A stretch of 64,000 nucleotides of DNA from Bacteroidetes bacterium GWF2_35_48 (GTDB lineage Bacteria > Bacteroidota > Bacteroidia > Bacteroidales > GWF2-35-48): positions 73,701 to 137,700 of the forward strand of contig MEOG01000103.1 of NCBI GenBank assembly GCA_001769125.1. Direction: 5' to 3'. The notes beneath the pieces were generated by a model, which had not been told where the DNA came from, searched no databases, and saw nothing but the letters and a program-made list of their open reading frames with translations. Positions 18,909 through 27,555 of the stretch are shown piece after piece; the first letter of the stretch is position 1; each line of letters begins with the position of its first letter. Position numbers and translations under genes: made by a program.

Positions 18909-19955
18909 CTACAATTCTCCGTTCATTGATAATTTTTCAAATTCTTCAAGATTTACGATCATATCCATTGAATAGCGCACAAACATTTTACCTACATCGT
19001 AAGATTCGTAGGGTTTCACTTCTTCGCCAAGAGCGAGCTTCACAAGCGCTTCGGGTAAATTTTGCCCTGCTCCTACTGCAAGATAAACCCAGGCGGGTAT
19101 GCGGGGATTAATTTCAATAAGGAACAACTCATTATTATTCGTTTTAATAAGTTCGAGCTCCATCCCGCCTCTCCACTTTGTTTGTCCGATTATTTTATGA
19201 GTAAGGTCAAGCATATTCATATCATCAAGCGTAATTCCACCCCATGCTTTTCCTTTGTCTGTAATATATTGTTTTCTCATCGGAACTGCGCCGATTGTGT
19301 TTCCCTTACCATCTCCCAGTGCTATAACATTCACTTCTGTTCCATGAACAAATTCCTGAATAATTATAGGCAGCCCCCATTTTGAAACAATCTTGTTAAA
19401 ATACATGCGAACCTGTTCGGGATTGTATGCTACATAAGCATCATAATATTTACCTTTTACAAGAAGCGGGTACGTGAAATCAGCAGTTAAGCCAAAAATT
19501 TCATTCTCTCCGAAAATCGGTCGGCTGAAAGGAACATTGACTCCATATTTTTTTCCGAAATCAGGAAGATTTGATTTCTGACGTTCTTCAAATTGTTCGT
19601 GTGTGGGAAGAAATGTATGAATATTCATTTTTTTAAGATCATCCGCACACTTCATAAAACTAAAAAGTTCCGCATCGAAATTTGGAATAATAACATCAAT
19701 TTTTTCAATAGAATTAATATACTCCAAACGTTGCATTAGTGGTTCAATTCCTGCTGATGGATAAGGAATCTGATAGGTTTTATCAATAATATCGTGAAGA
19801 TAAATTCCGGGTTCAAGATTTTCATAAGCAAACCCTATAATTCGCGCATCAAATTCTTTTGATTCACGAATTCCTCTTACAACCGGAATTCCAGGACCGG
19901 GATTGTCTGTATTATTTAAACCGGAAACTGCAACGGTTATTTTTTTCTTTGTCAT
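18909..19955 (-). CDS. ATP-grasp ligase (carbamoyl-phosphate-synthase-like)
   Basis: This 348-residue protein has an N-terminal pre-ATP-grasp fold (T-V-A-V-S-G-L-N-N). The ATP-grasp core follows, with the lysine in Y-P-L-L-V-K-G-K, the I-I-I-Q-E-F-V-H-G-T-E-V-N hinge, and the metal-binding E-L-E-L ... F-L-I-E-I-N-P-R. These enzymes join a carboxylate, as an acyl-phosphate, to an amine. It sits between a PqqD-like gene and a LysA-like decarboxylase, so amino-acid or peptide ligation is likely. The substrate is not visible in the sequence. It is followed closely by the decarboxylase gene (87 nt) with a hairpin in between. Confidence 0.82.
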   Translation of the reverse strand: MTKKKITVAVSGLNNTDNPGPGIPVVRGIRESKEFDARIIGFAYENLEPGIYLHDIIDKTYQIPYPSAGIEPLMQRLEYINSIEKIDVIIPNFDAELFSFMKCADDLKKMNIHTFLPTHEQFEERQKSNLPDFGKKYGVNVPFSRPIFGENEIFGLTADFTYPLLVKGKYYDAYVAYNPEQVRMYFNKIVSKWGLPIIIQEFVHGTEVNVIALGDGKGNTIGAVPMRKQYITDKGKAWGGITLDDMNMLDLTHKIIGQTKWRGGMELELIKTNNNELFLIEINPRIPAWVYLAVGAGQNLPEALVKLALGEEVKPYESYDVGKMFVRYSMDMIVNLEEFEKLSMNGEL

Positions 19956-20027
19956 AAACTATGTTGTTTGTTGTGCATTCTGATAGAAATACGTGTTCAC
20001 TTTTGTAATAAAAATTTAATTTTAGTT

Positions 20028-20070
20028 GGAAGTCAGAAGCCAGAAGTCAGAAGATGGAAGATGGAAGTCC
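20028..20070. repeat. 8-base tandem repeat (GAAGTCA/GAAGATG type)
   Basis: Units GGAAGTCA, GAAGCCA, GAAGTCA, GAAGATG and GAAGATG follow one another in the gap between the PqqD-like and ATP-grasp genes. It is related to arrays at 670 and 32108. Confidence 0.5.
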
Positions 20071-20104
20071 AAAGTTGGAAAATTCCTTACCATCATTAAA
20101 TTTA

Positions 20105-20347
20105 CTATTCTTCTGTAAGGTGATACTGCCGAATCATAGATATAAAATCAAGATAAGCTTTCTCAAATGTAGCATTATCTGAATCGTATTTTTCCAAAAT
20201 GGCTTTTTGAATTTCCGGCAGTTGTTTTCCTTCTTTAAGCAACAGAAGTATTTCTGTCCCGACAGGGTTCAACGAATAGGTATCGCCTGTATTGGAGTCA
20301 AAAATAAAACCATTATCGCTTATTGCTATGTTTTTCTTTATTTTCAT
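20105..20347 (-). CDS. PqqD-like peptide-binding chaperone
   Basis: This 80-residue protein matches the compact PqqD fold. It has F-D-S-N-T-G-D-T-Y-S-L-N-P-V-G-T-E-I-L-L-L-L, the usual 'contents-then-L-N-x-x-G' strand and helix, then a short helix with F-E-K-A-Y-L-D-F-I. PqqD-like proteins (RiPP recognition elements) hold a precursor peptide for a modifying enzyme. The downstream ATP-grasp and decarboxylase genes on the same strand make an amino-acid or peptide modification pathway plausible. No short precursor gene is obvious within a few hundred bases. Confidence 0.75.
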   Translation of the reverse strand: MKIKKNIAISDNGFIFDSNTGDTYSLNPVGTEILLLLKEGKQLPEIQKAILEKYDSDNATFEKAYLDFISMIRQYHLTEE

Positions 20348-20486
20348 AATTTTTTCTCTTAAATATTACGATGCAAATAAATATACTTTGAAGCAGTTTA
20401 ATGTTATAAAATTTTATTTTTTTTTAATAAAATTCTATTGATGGAGATCTTTCCTGTTTAATTCATAAACTTCTGTCCTTTTTTTC

Positions 20487-20556
20487 AGGTTGCAGGTTTC
20501 AAGTTACGTTAAATGATATTTATATGTTTTATTATATTACTTGCAACCTGTAATCT
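20487..20556. repeat. Imperfect inverted repeat related to the sdhC-sdhA element
   Basis: AGGTTGCAGGTTTCAAGT (20487-20504) pairs with ACTTGCAACCTGTAATCT (20539-20556) with a few mismatches. The arms resemble the GTTGCAGGTTG arms at 7039-7086. It lies in the 364-bp gap (20348-20711) between the divergent PqqD-like and membrane PH-like genes, along with a possible -7 box at 20631. Confidence 0.5.
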
Positions 20557-20630
20557 ACCTGGCTACGCCAAAATAAATTTATCTGTAATACAATATTTCA
20601 ACATATTATTCATTATTTTCAAGATTTTTA

Positions 20631-20638
20631 TATCTTTG
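20631..20638 (+). promoter_or_regulatory. Possible -7 promoter box TATCTTTG upstream of the sensing island
   Basis: TATCTTTG fits the Bacteroidota -7 consensus TAnnTTTG and lies 73 bp before the ATG at 20712. No convincing -33 TTTG is present at the usual spacing, so it is only a candidate start for the transcript that opens the 20.7-32.7 kb island. Confidence 0.3.
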
Positions 20639-20711
20639 AATTGAATTAAGAGTCCACACCGAAATAAATTAAAAATGCCTTTCGGAGGAGATTCAAATAA
20701 CAATAAAAAAT

Positions 20712-21260
20712 ATGGATTTAGTATTTGAAAAAAATTTAAAAAAGCAGGCTTCTTCGTCCGGAACAGAAGTATTTGAGTCTGGAAAAAAATTATATCTGTT
20801 GAAAAAACCTGCTCAATGGACAAGCGTGGCATTGTTTGTTACGGGCTTGGTTTCTGCGATATTGCTTGTAAATGGAATAATCATGTTTATTTCAAATTCT
20901 GGCACAGCGGTTACTGGTTTGGTTTTACTACTGCTGGGGCTGATAATTTTGTTTGCAGCATTTTTAATAATGCGACACAGGGCAAAAATCAATCGTATTC
21001 CTGCAAATGAATTACCTTGCATTTGTATTTTCGATTTTGAAAAAGACATGCTTATTGATGGTACAGGAAAGGTTGTTTGCCCGATTTCTTCTGTTAGGCT
21101 TGCCCGATCTTTTCAACTTGCATCCAGTTCCCCTTCACTGGTATTAAAATGGGAAAACAAATCACTTCTGCTGGTAAAAGGAAATCCATTTTCTGGCGGA
21201 ATTAATGCAGTGGAACGCTTTTTAATTGAAAAGGGGGTTCAAAGGAAAAGTGCAAAGTAG
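20712..21260 (+). CDS. Two-helix membrane protein with a PH-like cytosolic domain
   Basis: This 182-residue protein has two adjacent membrane helices (about 37-60 and 65-87). A soluble C-terminal domain of about 90 residues follows, with strands such as I-C-I-F-D-F-E-K-D-M-L-I-D-G-T-G-K-V-V and L-V-L-K-W-E-N-K-S-L-L-L-V. That alternation is like bacterial PH (bPH)-type domains; the assignment is from pattern only. It is the first gene of a plus-strand run, 112 nt before the TIR-like gene, so it may be the membrane anchor of that module. I do not recognise a named family. Confidence 0.5.
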   Translation: MDLVFEKNLKKQASSSGTEVFESGKKLYLLKKPAQWTSVALFVTGLVSAILLVNGIIMFISNSGTAVTGLVLLLLGLIILFAAFLIMRHRAKINRIPANELPCICIFDFEKDMLIDGTGKVVCPISSVRLARSFQLASSSPSLVLKWENKSLLLVKGNPFSGGINAVERFLIEKGVQRKSAK

Positions 21261-21372
21261 ATTTACTTTTTTGTTTTTAGTTCAAAAATTTACACAGCAA
21301 ATGAATTAATTTGTATTAATTTTTAATACTTTTTTGCATTGATTTTAATTTCTACTTCTAATAAAAACAATT

Positions 21373-22260
21373 ATGAGCCAATTAAATGTTTTTTTACCCT
21401 GGTGTTCTCTTGAGGACAAAGCCAACAGAGAGCAAATGCAAAATATTTTGTTGAAAGCAGGTATGCAAATTATTCCGCTTCAGCAATCCCCCGAAAATGA
21501 AATTGAGTTTATGCAGGAAGCTAAAAAAGCTGCTGCGGATGCTGATTGTTCTCTGCATATTATTGGTGTGAATTATGGTAAAACAATGGATTTTGACGCA
21601 ACTCTTTCCATTGCAAAATTTCAATTCAATGAAGCAAAAAAACGTGCTGCTGAAAACTCAAAATACAAAGCTTTTGTGTGGTATCCGTCCAATCTTGTAG
21701 GTGTTGACAAAGACTCCCTGCAGGAAGCATTTATCAATGAAATCAGGCACAGCATTACGAACAATATTATTTTCACAACTATTGCATCACCCATTCAGCT
21801 TGTTGACGATATCCGTTCCATGATGGAACAAAAAGAACAAACTCATTTTGATGTAAATGAAACAGACATTTTTATCATGTTTAATGAGATGGATGAAGGA
21901 GAGGCAGAAGAGATAACAGATATGCTCAGTGATATTGTTTCTGTCGAAAAATTAAATATTATTCAGGACAGCGATACCAATTACTCAGAGCTATGCAATC
22001 AGCAAATAGGAAAGTCGAAACTTGCAGTGGTTTATTTTAAAGAAACATCAGACTGGGCTTTGCCTTTTGTGCAACAAGTATGGAAAAAAGTAGGTGGCGC
22101 TTCTTCAAACACAGCAATTCTTCTTATTGGTGATGAGGATCCTGATACCAACAAAGGAAAAATATTTAAAGCTCCTAAGGTTGTGTCGCTAATAGTGTCA
22201 GGAGAGTTGATTCCATTGGAAATTAAGGTGCAGTATGATAAGGCGGTGGAGGAGAATTGA
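21373..22260 (+). CDS. Tandem TIR/DUF4062-like protein
   Basis: This 295-residue cytosolic protein has two Rossmann-like halves. The first begins L-N-V-F-L-P-W-C-S-L-E-D-K-A-N and later D-A-D-C-S-L-H-I-I-G-V-N-Y-G, which fits DUF4062/TIR-type folds. The second begins D-I-F-I-M-F-N-E-M-D-E-G-E-A and has K-L-A-V-V-Y-F-K-E-T-S-D-W-A-L-P-F-V-Q, which corresponds to the TIR helix that normally carries the NADase glutamate. Here I see Q, not E, at the likely spot, so the second half may be a non-catalytic TIR. Such pairs occur beside nSTAND1 ATPases, as here (the ATPase starts 456 nt downstream). A role as receptor or adaptor is inferred. Confidence 0.6.
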   Translation: MSQLNVFLPWCSLEDKANREQMQNILLKAGMQIIPLQQSPENEIEFMQEAKKAAADADCSLHIIGVNYGKTMDFDATLSIAKFQFNEAKKRAAENSKYKAFVWYPSNLVGVDKDSLQEAFINEIRHSITNNIIFTTIASPIQLVDDIRSMMEQKEQTHFDVNETDIFIMFNEMDEGEAEEITDMLSDIVSVEKLNIIQDSDTNYSELCNQQIGKSKLAVVYFKETSDWALPFVQQVWKKVGGASSNTAILLIGDEDPDTNKGKIFKAPKVVSLIVSGELIPLEIKVQYDKAVEEN

Positions 22261-22660
22261 GTCCACTCCGCAAACTCTTTTTTTTGCCACAAAGGCTCAA
22301 AGGCTCAAACCTGCCTTGCCGGTAGCTACCGTGTGGACACAAATATGTGAAGTATTTTTATTGAGGTGTTTGATATTTTTAATATTTTAAGCCTACTCTG
22401 AATATTAATTAAACCTAATATATGACACGAATTTCACGAATTAGCCTGCCTACCTGTTAACAACAGGTAAATCAGTCGATTTATCAACTGAAGTTGACAA
22501 GGCAGGTTCGTGTAATTCGTGTCAATAATACTTTTCGGAAAGGACTTAATAAAAAAGATGTGTCCACACGGTAGCTTGCCGGTAGGCAGGGAAAGCGAAG
22601 TGTTAAGTATTTGTTTTCAATGCCTTTTCAGCTTTGCGTCTTTGAGTCTTAGAGGCATTT
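22259..22660. repeat. MITE-like nested palindromic element between TIR-like and nSTAND genes
   Basis: The 22261-22716 gap is occupied by nested inverted repeats and contains no gene. CTACCGTGTGGACACA (22326-22341) is exactly complementary to 22559-22574. GACACGAATT (22424-22433) is complementary to 22514-22523. TACCTGTT/AACAGGTA forms a central hairpin near 22451-22469. The ends carry degenerate CCTGCCTTGCCGG-type 21-mers (22310-22330, 22570-22590). Outer arms of the GCCACAAAGGCTCAAA type (about 22286) and their relaxed complement (about 22630-22653) resemble the element at 6055-6197. Confidence 0.6.
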
Positions 22661-22716
22661 ATTAATAATTTGACTTTTTGAAGAACACTCAAAATTAAAA
22701 TTTTAAAAAAACAATT

Positions 22717-25700
22717 ATGTCAGAACCAAAAATCTGTCCCTACCCAGGCCTTAGGCCGTTTACCGAAGAAGAATCAATCTTTTTCAAAGGCCGCGATGAG
22801 CATATTCAGCAAATAATTGCGCAGCTTGAAGAAAAAAAATTCGTGATGCTTACCGGCGCTTCCGGCGATGGAAAATCTTCTATTGTTTATGCCGGTGTGA
22901 TGCCCAATGCACGCGCTGGGTTTTTTAAAGCAAAATTTAATAACTGGGTTATAGCTGATTTCAGACCGGAACGTAGCCCTCTGAAAAGCCTTTCAGCTTC
23001 TCTTGCAAAACAATTACAACTCGATCCTGTTCATGTGGAAAATGAATTGCGTTGCGGATTCTCAGCACTTGTTGATTTGTATAAATCTTCAAAATATTAT
23101 CTCGATACAGAAGCCGAAGCATACAAAAATGCTGAACTCAAAGAACAAAAGCTTCAGAAACGTAAAGCAGCAAACCTTTTTATATTAGCAGACCAGTTCG
23201 AAGAATTTTTCACAAACAAAGAAAATTTCAACAATGGAAAAGCTTCTCTTGACTCACAGCTTGTCATTAATTTATTGCTCGAAACCGCTAAAATAGCATT
23301 ATCTCAGGATATTCCCATTTACATTATTTGCACCATGCGCAGCGATTATATTGGTCAATGTGCAGCATTCAGAGGACTTCCGGAATACATTGGTTTTAGC
23401 CAATTTTTTGTACCCCGCCTGAAACGCAAAGAAATGTATCAGGTAATTCAGGAACCGGCAGAGTTAAGTGGTTGCAAAATTTCAAATCGCTTAACAGAAA
23501 TTCTAATAAACGAACTGCGCGAGGGTTTCGACCAGTTGCCGGTTTTGCAGCATGCCCTGCACCAGGTTTGGGAAAAAGCAGACATGGGCAATGAAGAAAT
23601 GGATTTGCAGCATCTGGCAAAATTAGGGGGCTTGCGAAGTTCTTTTCTGACAGAATCCGATAAGATAAAATTTGAAGAATGGTTTAAAGATTTACCGGAA
23701 TACAAAAAAATGTTTTTTGAAAAGCCATCTCTTGAAAATGTTTTGAATGCACATGCAAATGAATTGTACGAAACAGCGTATGAATATTATCTGCAGCATT
23801 CTGCAAAAGCTCAAAAATTAAATGTAACCGATGTTCAATTTATTATTAAAAAAACATTTCAGAGCCTTTCCCGTATTGATGATGGCCGCGCAGTACGTAG
23901 CCGCATGACAGTGCAGGATGTTTTAAGTATTATAAATAACGCTAAAATTTCTGAAGATGATGTCTGTTCCACCATCAATCTTTTTCGTGAACAGGGCAAC
24001 ACGTTTCTTTACCCATTTATACAACCCGACCAGCCAGAAACTACACATATTAAATCAGAAACCATTCTTGATATTACACACGAATCGCTTATCAGAAATT
24101 GGGATTTGCTGAGTGAATGGTCGAAAGAAGAAAACGAGAACAGGGAAAATTATCTTGATTTTGTAAAGCAGCTTAAACGCTGGACAGATAATGGCAAATC
24201 TAAAAATTATTTACTGCCGCAGGGTCCGCTTTTATTTTTTGAAAAATGGTATTCTGTCTGCATTCCAAATAAATACTGGATTGCGAAATACGACGACAGC
24301 CCGATAAATATTAAAGAAAAATGGGATCGTGCAGAAGCAATTATTAACGATGCAAAAGAATTTTTAAATCAAAGTCGCACAGAGGCAGAAAGAATAGAAA
24401 AAAATAAGCAACACAAACGCAGACTTGTTTATTTATCATCTGCTGCAATTATTGTTTTTTTGGCTGTATTTGGTTTTATTGCATATAAAAACGGCAAAGA
24501 AGCAGAGCTCAATTCTAAAATAGAAAAATCAAAAAGTTTGGCAGCGTATGCAATGGATGCAAAAGATAATGATCCGACACTAGCATATCTTCTCGCGGAA
24601 AAAGCCTGGCAAACCTACCCAACCAGAGACGCAGAAGCTGCATTGATAAATGCATATTATAAGGCGCCGTTTTTTAATACTTTAGTAGGAGAGGATGCTG
24701 TTGTATCAACAAATGGTAAATTTATATTGACAACATCTGCAAATGATAATTATATCAGACTATATGACAACTCAGGTTGTCTGATAAAAACGCTAAAAGG
24801 GTTTAATGGTCCTCCTTATAAAAATAGTACCTTCTTTTCAAATAATAATAAATTTATTCTTTCAAGAAGTAATGCAGATTCGACTATAAAAATATGGAAT
24901 ATTAATGGAAATTTAGTTTTATCTGTTGATTTAAAACAAGTAACAGCTAAGTTTGCTAATGATTTTATTCTTTTTGGAATACTTCCTAACAATAATTGTA
25001 TTTTTATAAATGAAGCTGGATATAAAATTATTGATCTGAAAGGAAAAGAAATTAAAAATATTAAAGAAAAAATTGATTTCAATGATTTGATTTCATATAA
25101 ATTCAATGATTATAAAAATTTTGATGTGTTATTGAGAGATACATCTGGGACATTGGTTAAAGATAACATTTTAACATATTGTGGGTATTCAACAAAAATT
25201 GATTTGCATTATTTTTTCTGTAATAACTTACTTAAACGTATTAATTATTTAAACTTTATTGAAAATAACGATTTGCTTCCCAATGTGGATATTTGCTATT
25301 TTCCCATTTATGATAAGGTGTATATAAAAGGTACAAAAAAAGAAAAAAAAGAAAAAAAGATTTATATAACAGATCGCAACTTCAATTTAATATGCGAATA
25401 TCAGGGCACATTAAATAAATATAATGCACGAAAAGGCTTCTTCTTGATTTCAGATACAATTAAAAGAAAAATTAATGTTAATAATTTAAATGGTAAATTA
25501 ATACATTCGTTTCAAATTCCGGAATCAATTAACCTTACATCTGATAAAGTTAGTTTTGAATTTTTAGATTCATTGCTATTGGTTCAGAAAGAAGGGAAGT
25601 CTTATTTTTTAAATAATAGGAATAAATTTTCTTTCGTTCTTAACAGTTTTAATTATGAAAGTTCTTATGGATTAAACAAACTTGTTGATAATACAATTTT

Positions 25701-26952
25701 GGCAAGAATAAAAAACACAAACACACTTTTTTGTTTCCAAAATGACTATATAAAGTCTTTTGTTGTAGAAGCAAAAATAGGAACTACAAATAAGTATAAC
25801 GAACAATGGGAAATTGTTGGGACTGAAAATGACACAATAGCCCCTGTGATAGAATTTATTCCTGAAAACAATGGTTTTATTTCAGCAGTTTATGGTGACG
25901 ACACTTCAAACTATGAGTATGCTTTATTTGATAATCAGGGTAAATTGATTTTGACATTAACCGGCAATATGCGAATTGGGGATATTGTCGTTTCGCAATC
26001 AAAAAAATATTTTTCATCAAACATAAATTTTTCAATTTTTCAGATTTATAGTTTAAAAGATTTAAAAAAACAATATTATAAAAAGACAAATTTTTCTTTT
26101 GAATCGAGCCATCAAAAAAATAAAAATATATTTTTTATTGAAAGAGCAGATACCTTATGTTCATTTATAACAAATGATAAATTTTATTTACTCAGCAACG
26201 AGTTTAAATTAATAGACAGTCTTCCTCTTAAATCTAAATTAAATCCGGAAAGAGGTAGTGTGGTTTTTAATGATCGTTATGTTTTTAATATTGTTACCCA
26301 TGAAGATTTTATTAATACGACAGGAATATGTTATGATATTAAAAAGAAAGACTCTATTGTTGTTTGGAAAAACAGAAAAATTAAAAATCCTTTAATTTCA
26401 GAAAATAGCGATTTGTGTTGTTATGACGAGCAGACGAAAGATTTTCTTGTATTTGATGTTAAGGGAAAGCTTAAAAATAAATGCAAAAATAATTCAGGAA
26501 GTATGATAATAAAGCAATATAATTCACAAAATAAAATTACATATTTAACAACAAATACACAAGATTTCTATAACCTAGATGTAAAGGATGTAGTTATGAG
26601 GACAGCTCAATCAGTTGTTTTTTCTGATACTTATGATATTACAACAGGAAAAAAAATTGCAAGTTTTATCGAGCCAGAGTTTGATTTAGGCGGTAGTTAT
26701 ATAATTTTAAATGAAAGGATTTTAACAACAGAAGGATATAAATGGAATGACGGAAAATTGATTTTAAAAGCTGATAACATAAGAGTATCACCTGATAACA
26801 AATACCTGTCTTATTTAGATAAAGATCTTTTAAAAACCCGCGTTATGACCATTGTCCCTGATGAAATAATTAAACGCGTACGAGTTGTTAAAGAATTTGG
26901 CGAAATACGTGGCTTTACAGAGTATGAGAAAAAAATGTACAATATTGAATAA
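22717..26952 (+). CDS. nSTAND1 ATPase with membrane helix and propeller-like C-terminus
   Basis: This 1411-residue protein opens with the nSTAND1 signature P-Y-P-G-L-R-P-F (residues 8-15) and F-F-K-G-R-D. Walker A G-A-S-G-D-G-K-S is at 47-54 and a Walker-B-like F-I-L-A-D-Q-F-E-E near 156. A single membrane helix is at about 570-588. After it, A-Y-L-L-A-E-K-A-W-Q-T-Y-P marks the helical linker usual before WD40 propellers. The last ~750 residues form degenerate beta-propeller-like blades with few canonical W-D ends. STAND ATPases oligomerise on sensing a ligand. The segment after about residue 650 is more A+T-rich than the ATPase part, hinting at separate ancestry or fast evolution. Ligand and effector are unknown; the TIR-like gene upstream is a likely partner. 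Confidence 0.8.
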   Translation: MSEPKICPYPGLRPFTEEESIFFKGRDEHIQQIIAQLEEKKFVMLTGASGDGKSSIVYAGVMPNARAGFFKAKFNNWVIADFRPERSPLKSLSASLAKQLQLDPVHVENELRCGFSALVDLYKSSKYYLDTEAEAYKNAELKEQKLQKRKAANLFILADQFEEFFTNKENFNNGKASLDSQLVINLLLETAKIALSQDIPIYIICTMRSDYIGQCAAFRGLPEYIGFSQFFVPRLKRKEMYQVIQEPAELSGCKISNRLTEILINELREGFDQLPVLQHALHQVWEKADMGNEEMDLQHLAKLGGLRSSFLTESDKIKFEEWFKDLPEYKKMFFEKPSLENVLNAHANELYETAYEYYLQHSAKAQKLNVTDVQFIIKKTFQSLSRIDDGRAVRSRMTVQDVLSIINNAKISEDDVCSTINLFREQGNTFLYPFIQPDQPETTHIKSETILDITHESLIRNWDLLSEWSKEENENRENYLDFVKQLKRWTDNGKSKNYLLPQGPLLFFEKWYSVCIPNKYWIAKYDDSPINIKEKWDRAEAIINDAKEFLNQSRTEAERIEKNKQHKRRLVYLSSAAIIVFLAVFGFIAYKNGKEAELNSKIEKSKSLAAYAMDAKDNDPTLAYLLAEKAWQTYPTRDAEAALINAYYKAPFFNTLVGEDAVVSTNGKFILTTSANDNYIRLYDNSGCLIKTLKGFNGPPYKNSTFFSNNNKFILSRSNADSTIKIWNINGNLVLSVDLKQVTAKFANDFILFGILPNNNCIFINEAGYKIIDLKGKEIKNIKEKIDFNDLISYKFNDYKNFDVLLRDTSGTLVKDNILTYCGYSTKIDLHYFFCNNLLKRINYLNFIENNDLLPNVDICYFPIYDKVYIKGTKKEKKEKKIYITDRNFNLICEYQGTLNKYNARKGFFLISDTIKRKINVNNLNGKLIHSFQIPESINLTSDKVSFEFLDSLLLVQKEGKSYFLNNRNKFSFVLNSFNYESSYGLNKLVDNTILARIKNTNTLFCFQNDYIKSFVVEAKIGTTNKYNEQWEIVGTENDTIAPVIEFIPENNGFISAVYGDDTSNYEYALFDNQGKLILTLTGNMRIGDIVVSQSKKYFSSNINFSIFQIYSLKDLKKQYYKKTNFSFESSHQKNKNIFFIERADTLCSFITNDKFYLLSNEFKLIDSLPLKSKLNPERGSVVFNDRYVFNIVTHEDFINTTGICYDIKKKDSIVVWKNRKIKNPLISENSDLCCYDEQTKDFLVFDVKGKLKNKCKNNSGSMIIKQYNSQNKITYLTTNTQDFYNLDVKDVVMRTAQSVVFSDTYDITTGKKIASFIEPEFDLGGSYIILNERILTTEGYKWNDGKLILKADNIRVSPDNKYLSYLDKDLLKTRVMTIVPDEIIKRVRVVKEFGEIRGFTEYEKKMYNIE

Positions 26953-27007
26953 TTAAGAATTACCTCGTGTTTGCAATTCGTAATTCTAAATTCGTAATTA
27001 AAAAATT

Positions 27008-27535
27008 ATGCAAGAACCAAAAATTTGCCCCTACCCAGGCCTTAGGCCATTCACAGAAGAAGAATCTATATTTTTCAAAGGTCGCGATGAACATATTCAG
27101 CAAATAATTGCGCAGCTTGAAGAAAAGAAATTCGTGATGCTTACAGGCGCTTCCGGAGATGGAAAATCTTCTATTGTTTATGCCGGTGTGATGCCCAATG
27201 CACGCGCTGGGTTTTTTAAAGCAAAATTTAATAACTGGGTAATAGCTGACTTCAGACCAGAACGCTCACCACTGAAAAGCCTTTCAGCTTCTCTTGCAAA
27301 ACAATTACAACTCGATCCTGTGCATGTGGAAAATGAATTGCGTTGCGGATTTTCAGCGCTTGTTGATCTTTACAAATCTTCAAAATATTATCTTGATACT
27401 GACAGCGATGCTTATAAAAATGCCGAAATAAAAGAACAAAAAAGTCTGAAACACCAGCTGTCTCGGATTTGTAATCCGAGACAAAAACAAAACAAATTTT
27501 TAACTAGCTATCTCGGATTTGTAATCCGAGACTAA
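27008..27535 (+). pseudogene. Truncated second copy of the nSTAND1 ATPase gene
   Basis: The first ~145 residues are almost identical to the upstream ATPase, including Walker A; changes are Ser to Gln at residue 2 and a few at the end. The frame then runs into a REP palindrome and stops after a 30-residue unrelated tail (175 residues in total). The Walker-B region and everything after it are missing and do not reappear on the far side of the transposon. The identity suggests a recent tandem duplication or gene conversion, followed by transposon insertion or deletion. A 145-residue P-loop fragment is unlikely to work as an ATPase. Confidence 0.85.
27460..27531. repeat. Left REP doublet of the RAYT element
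   Basis: Two hairpins, at 27460-27482 and 27511-27531, each have stem CTCGGATT/AATCCGAG around a TGT loop, separated by 28 bp. They are the mirror orientation of the pair at 28156-28240, whose loop reads GCA (compare ACA when the left pair is read on the opposite strand). Confidence 0.85.
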
Positions 27536-27555
27536 AACAATTTTTAATATATTTT

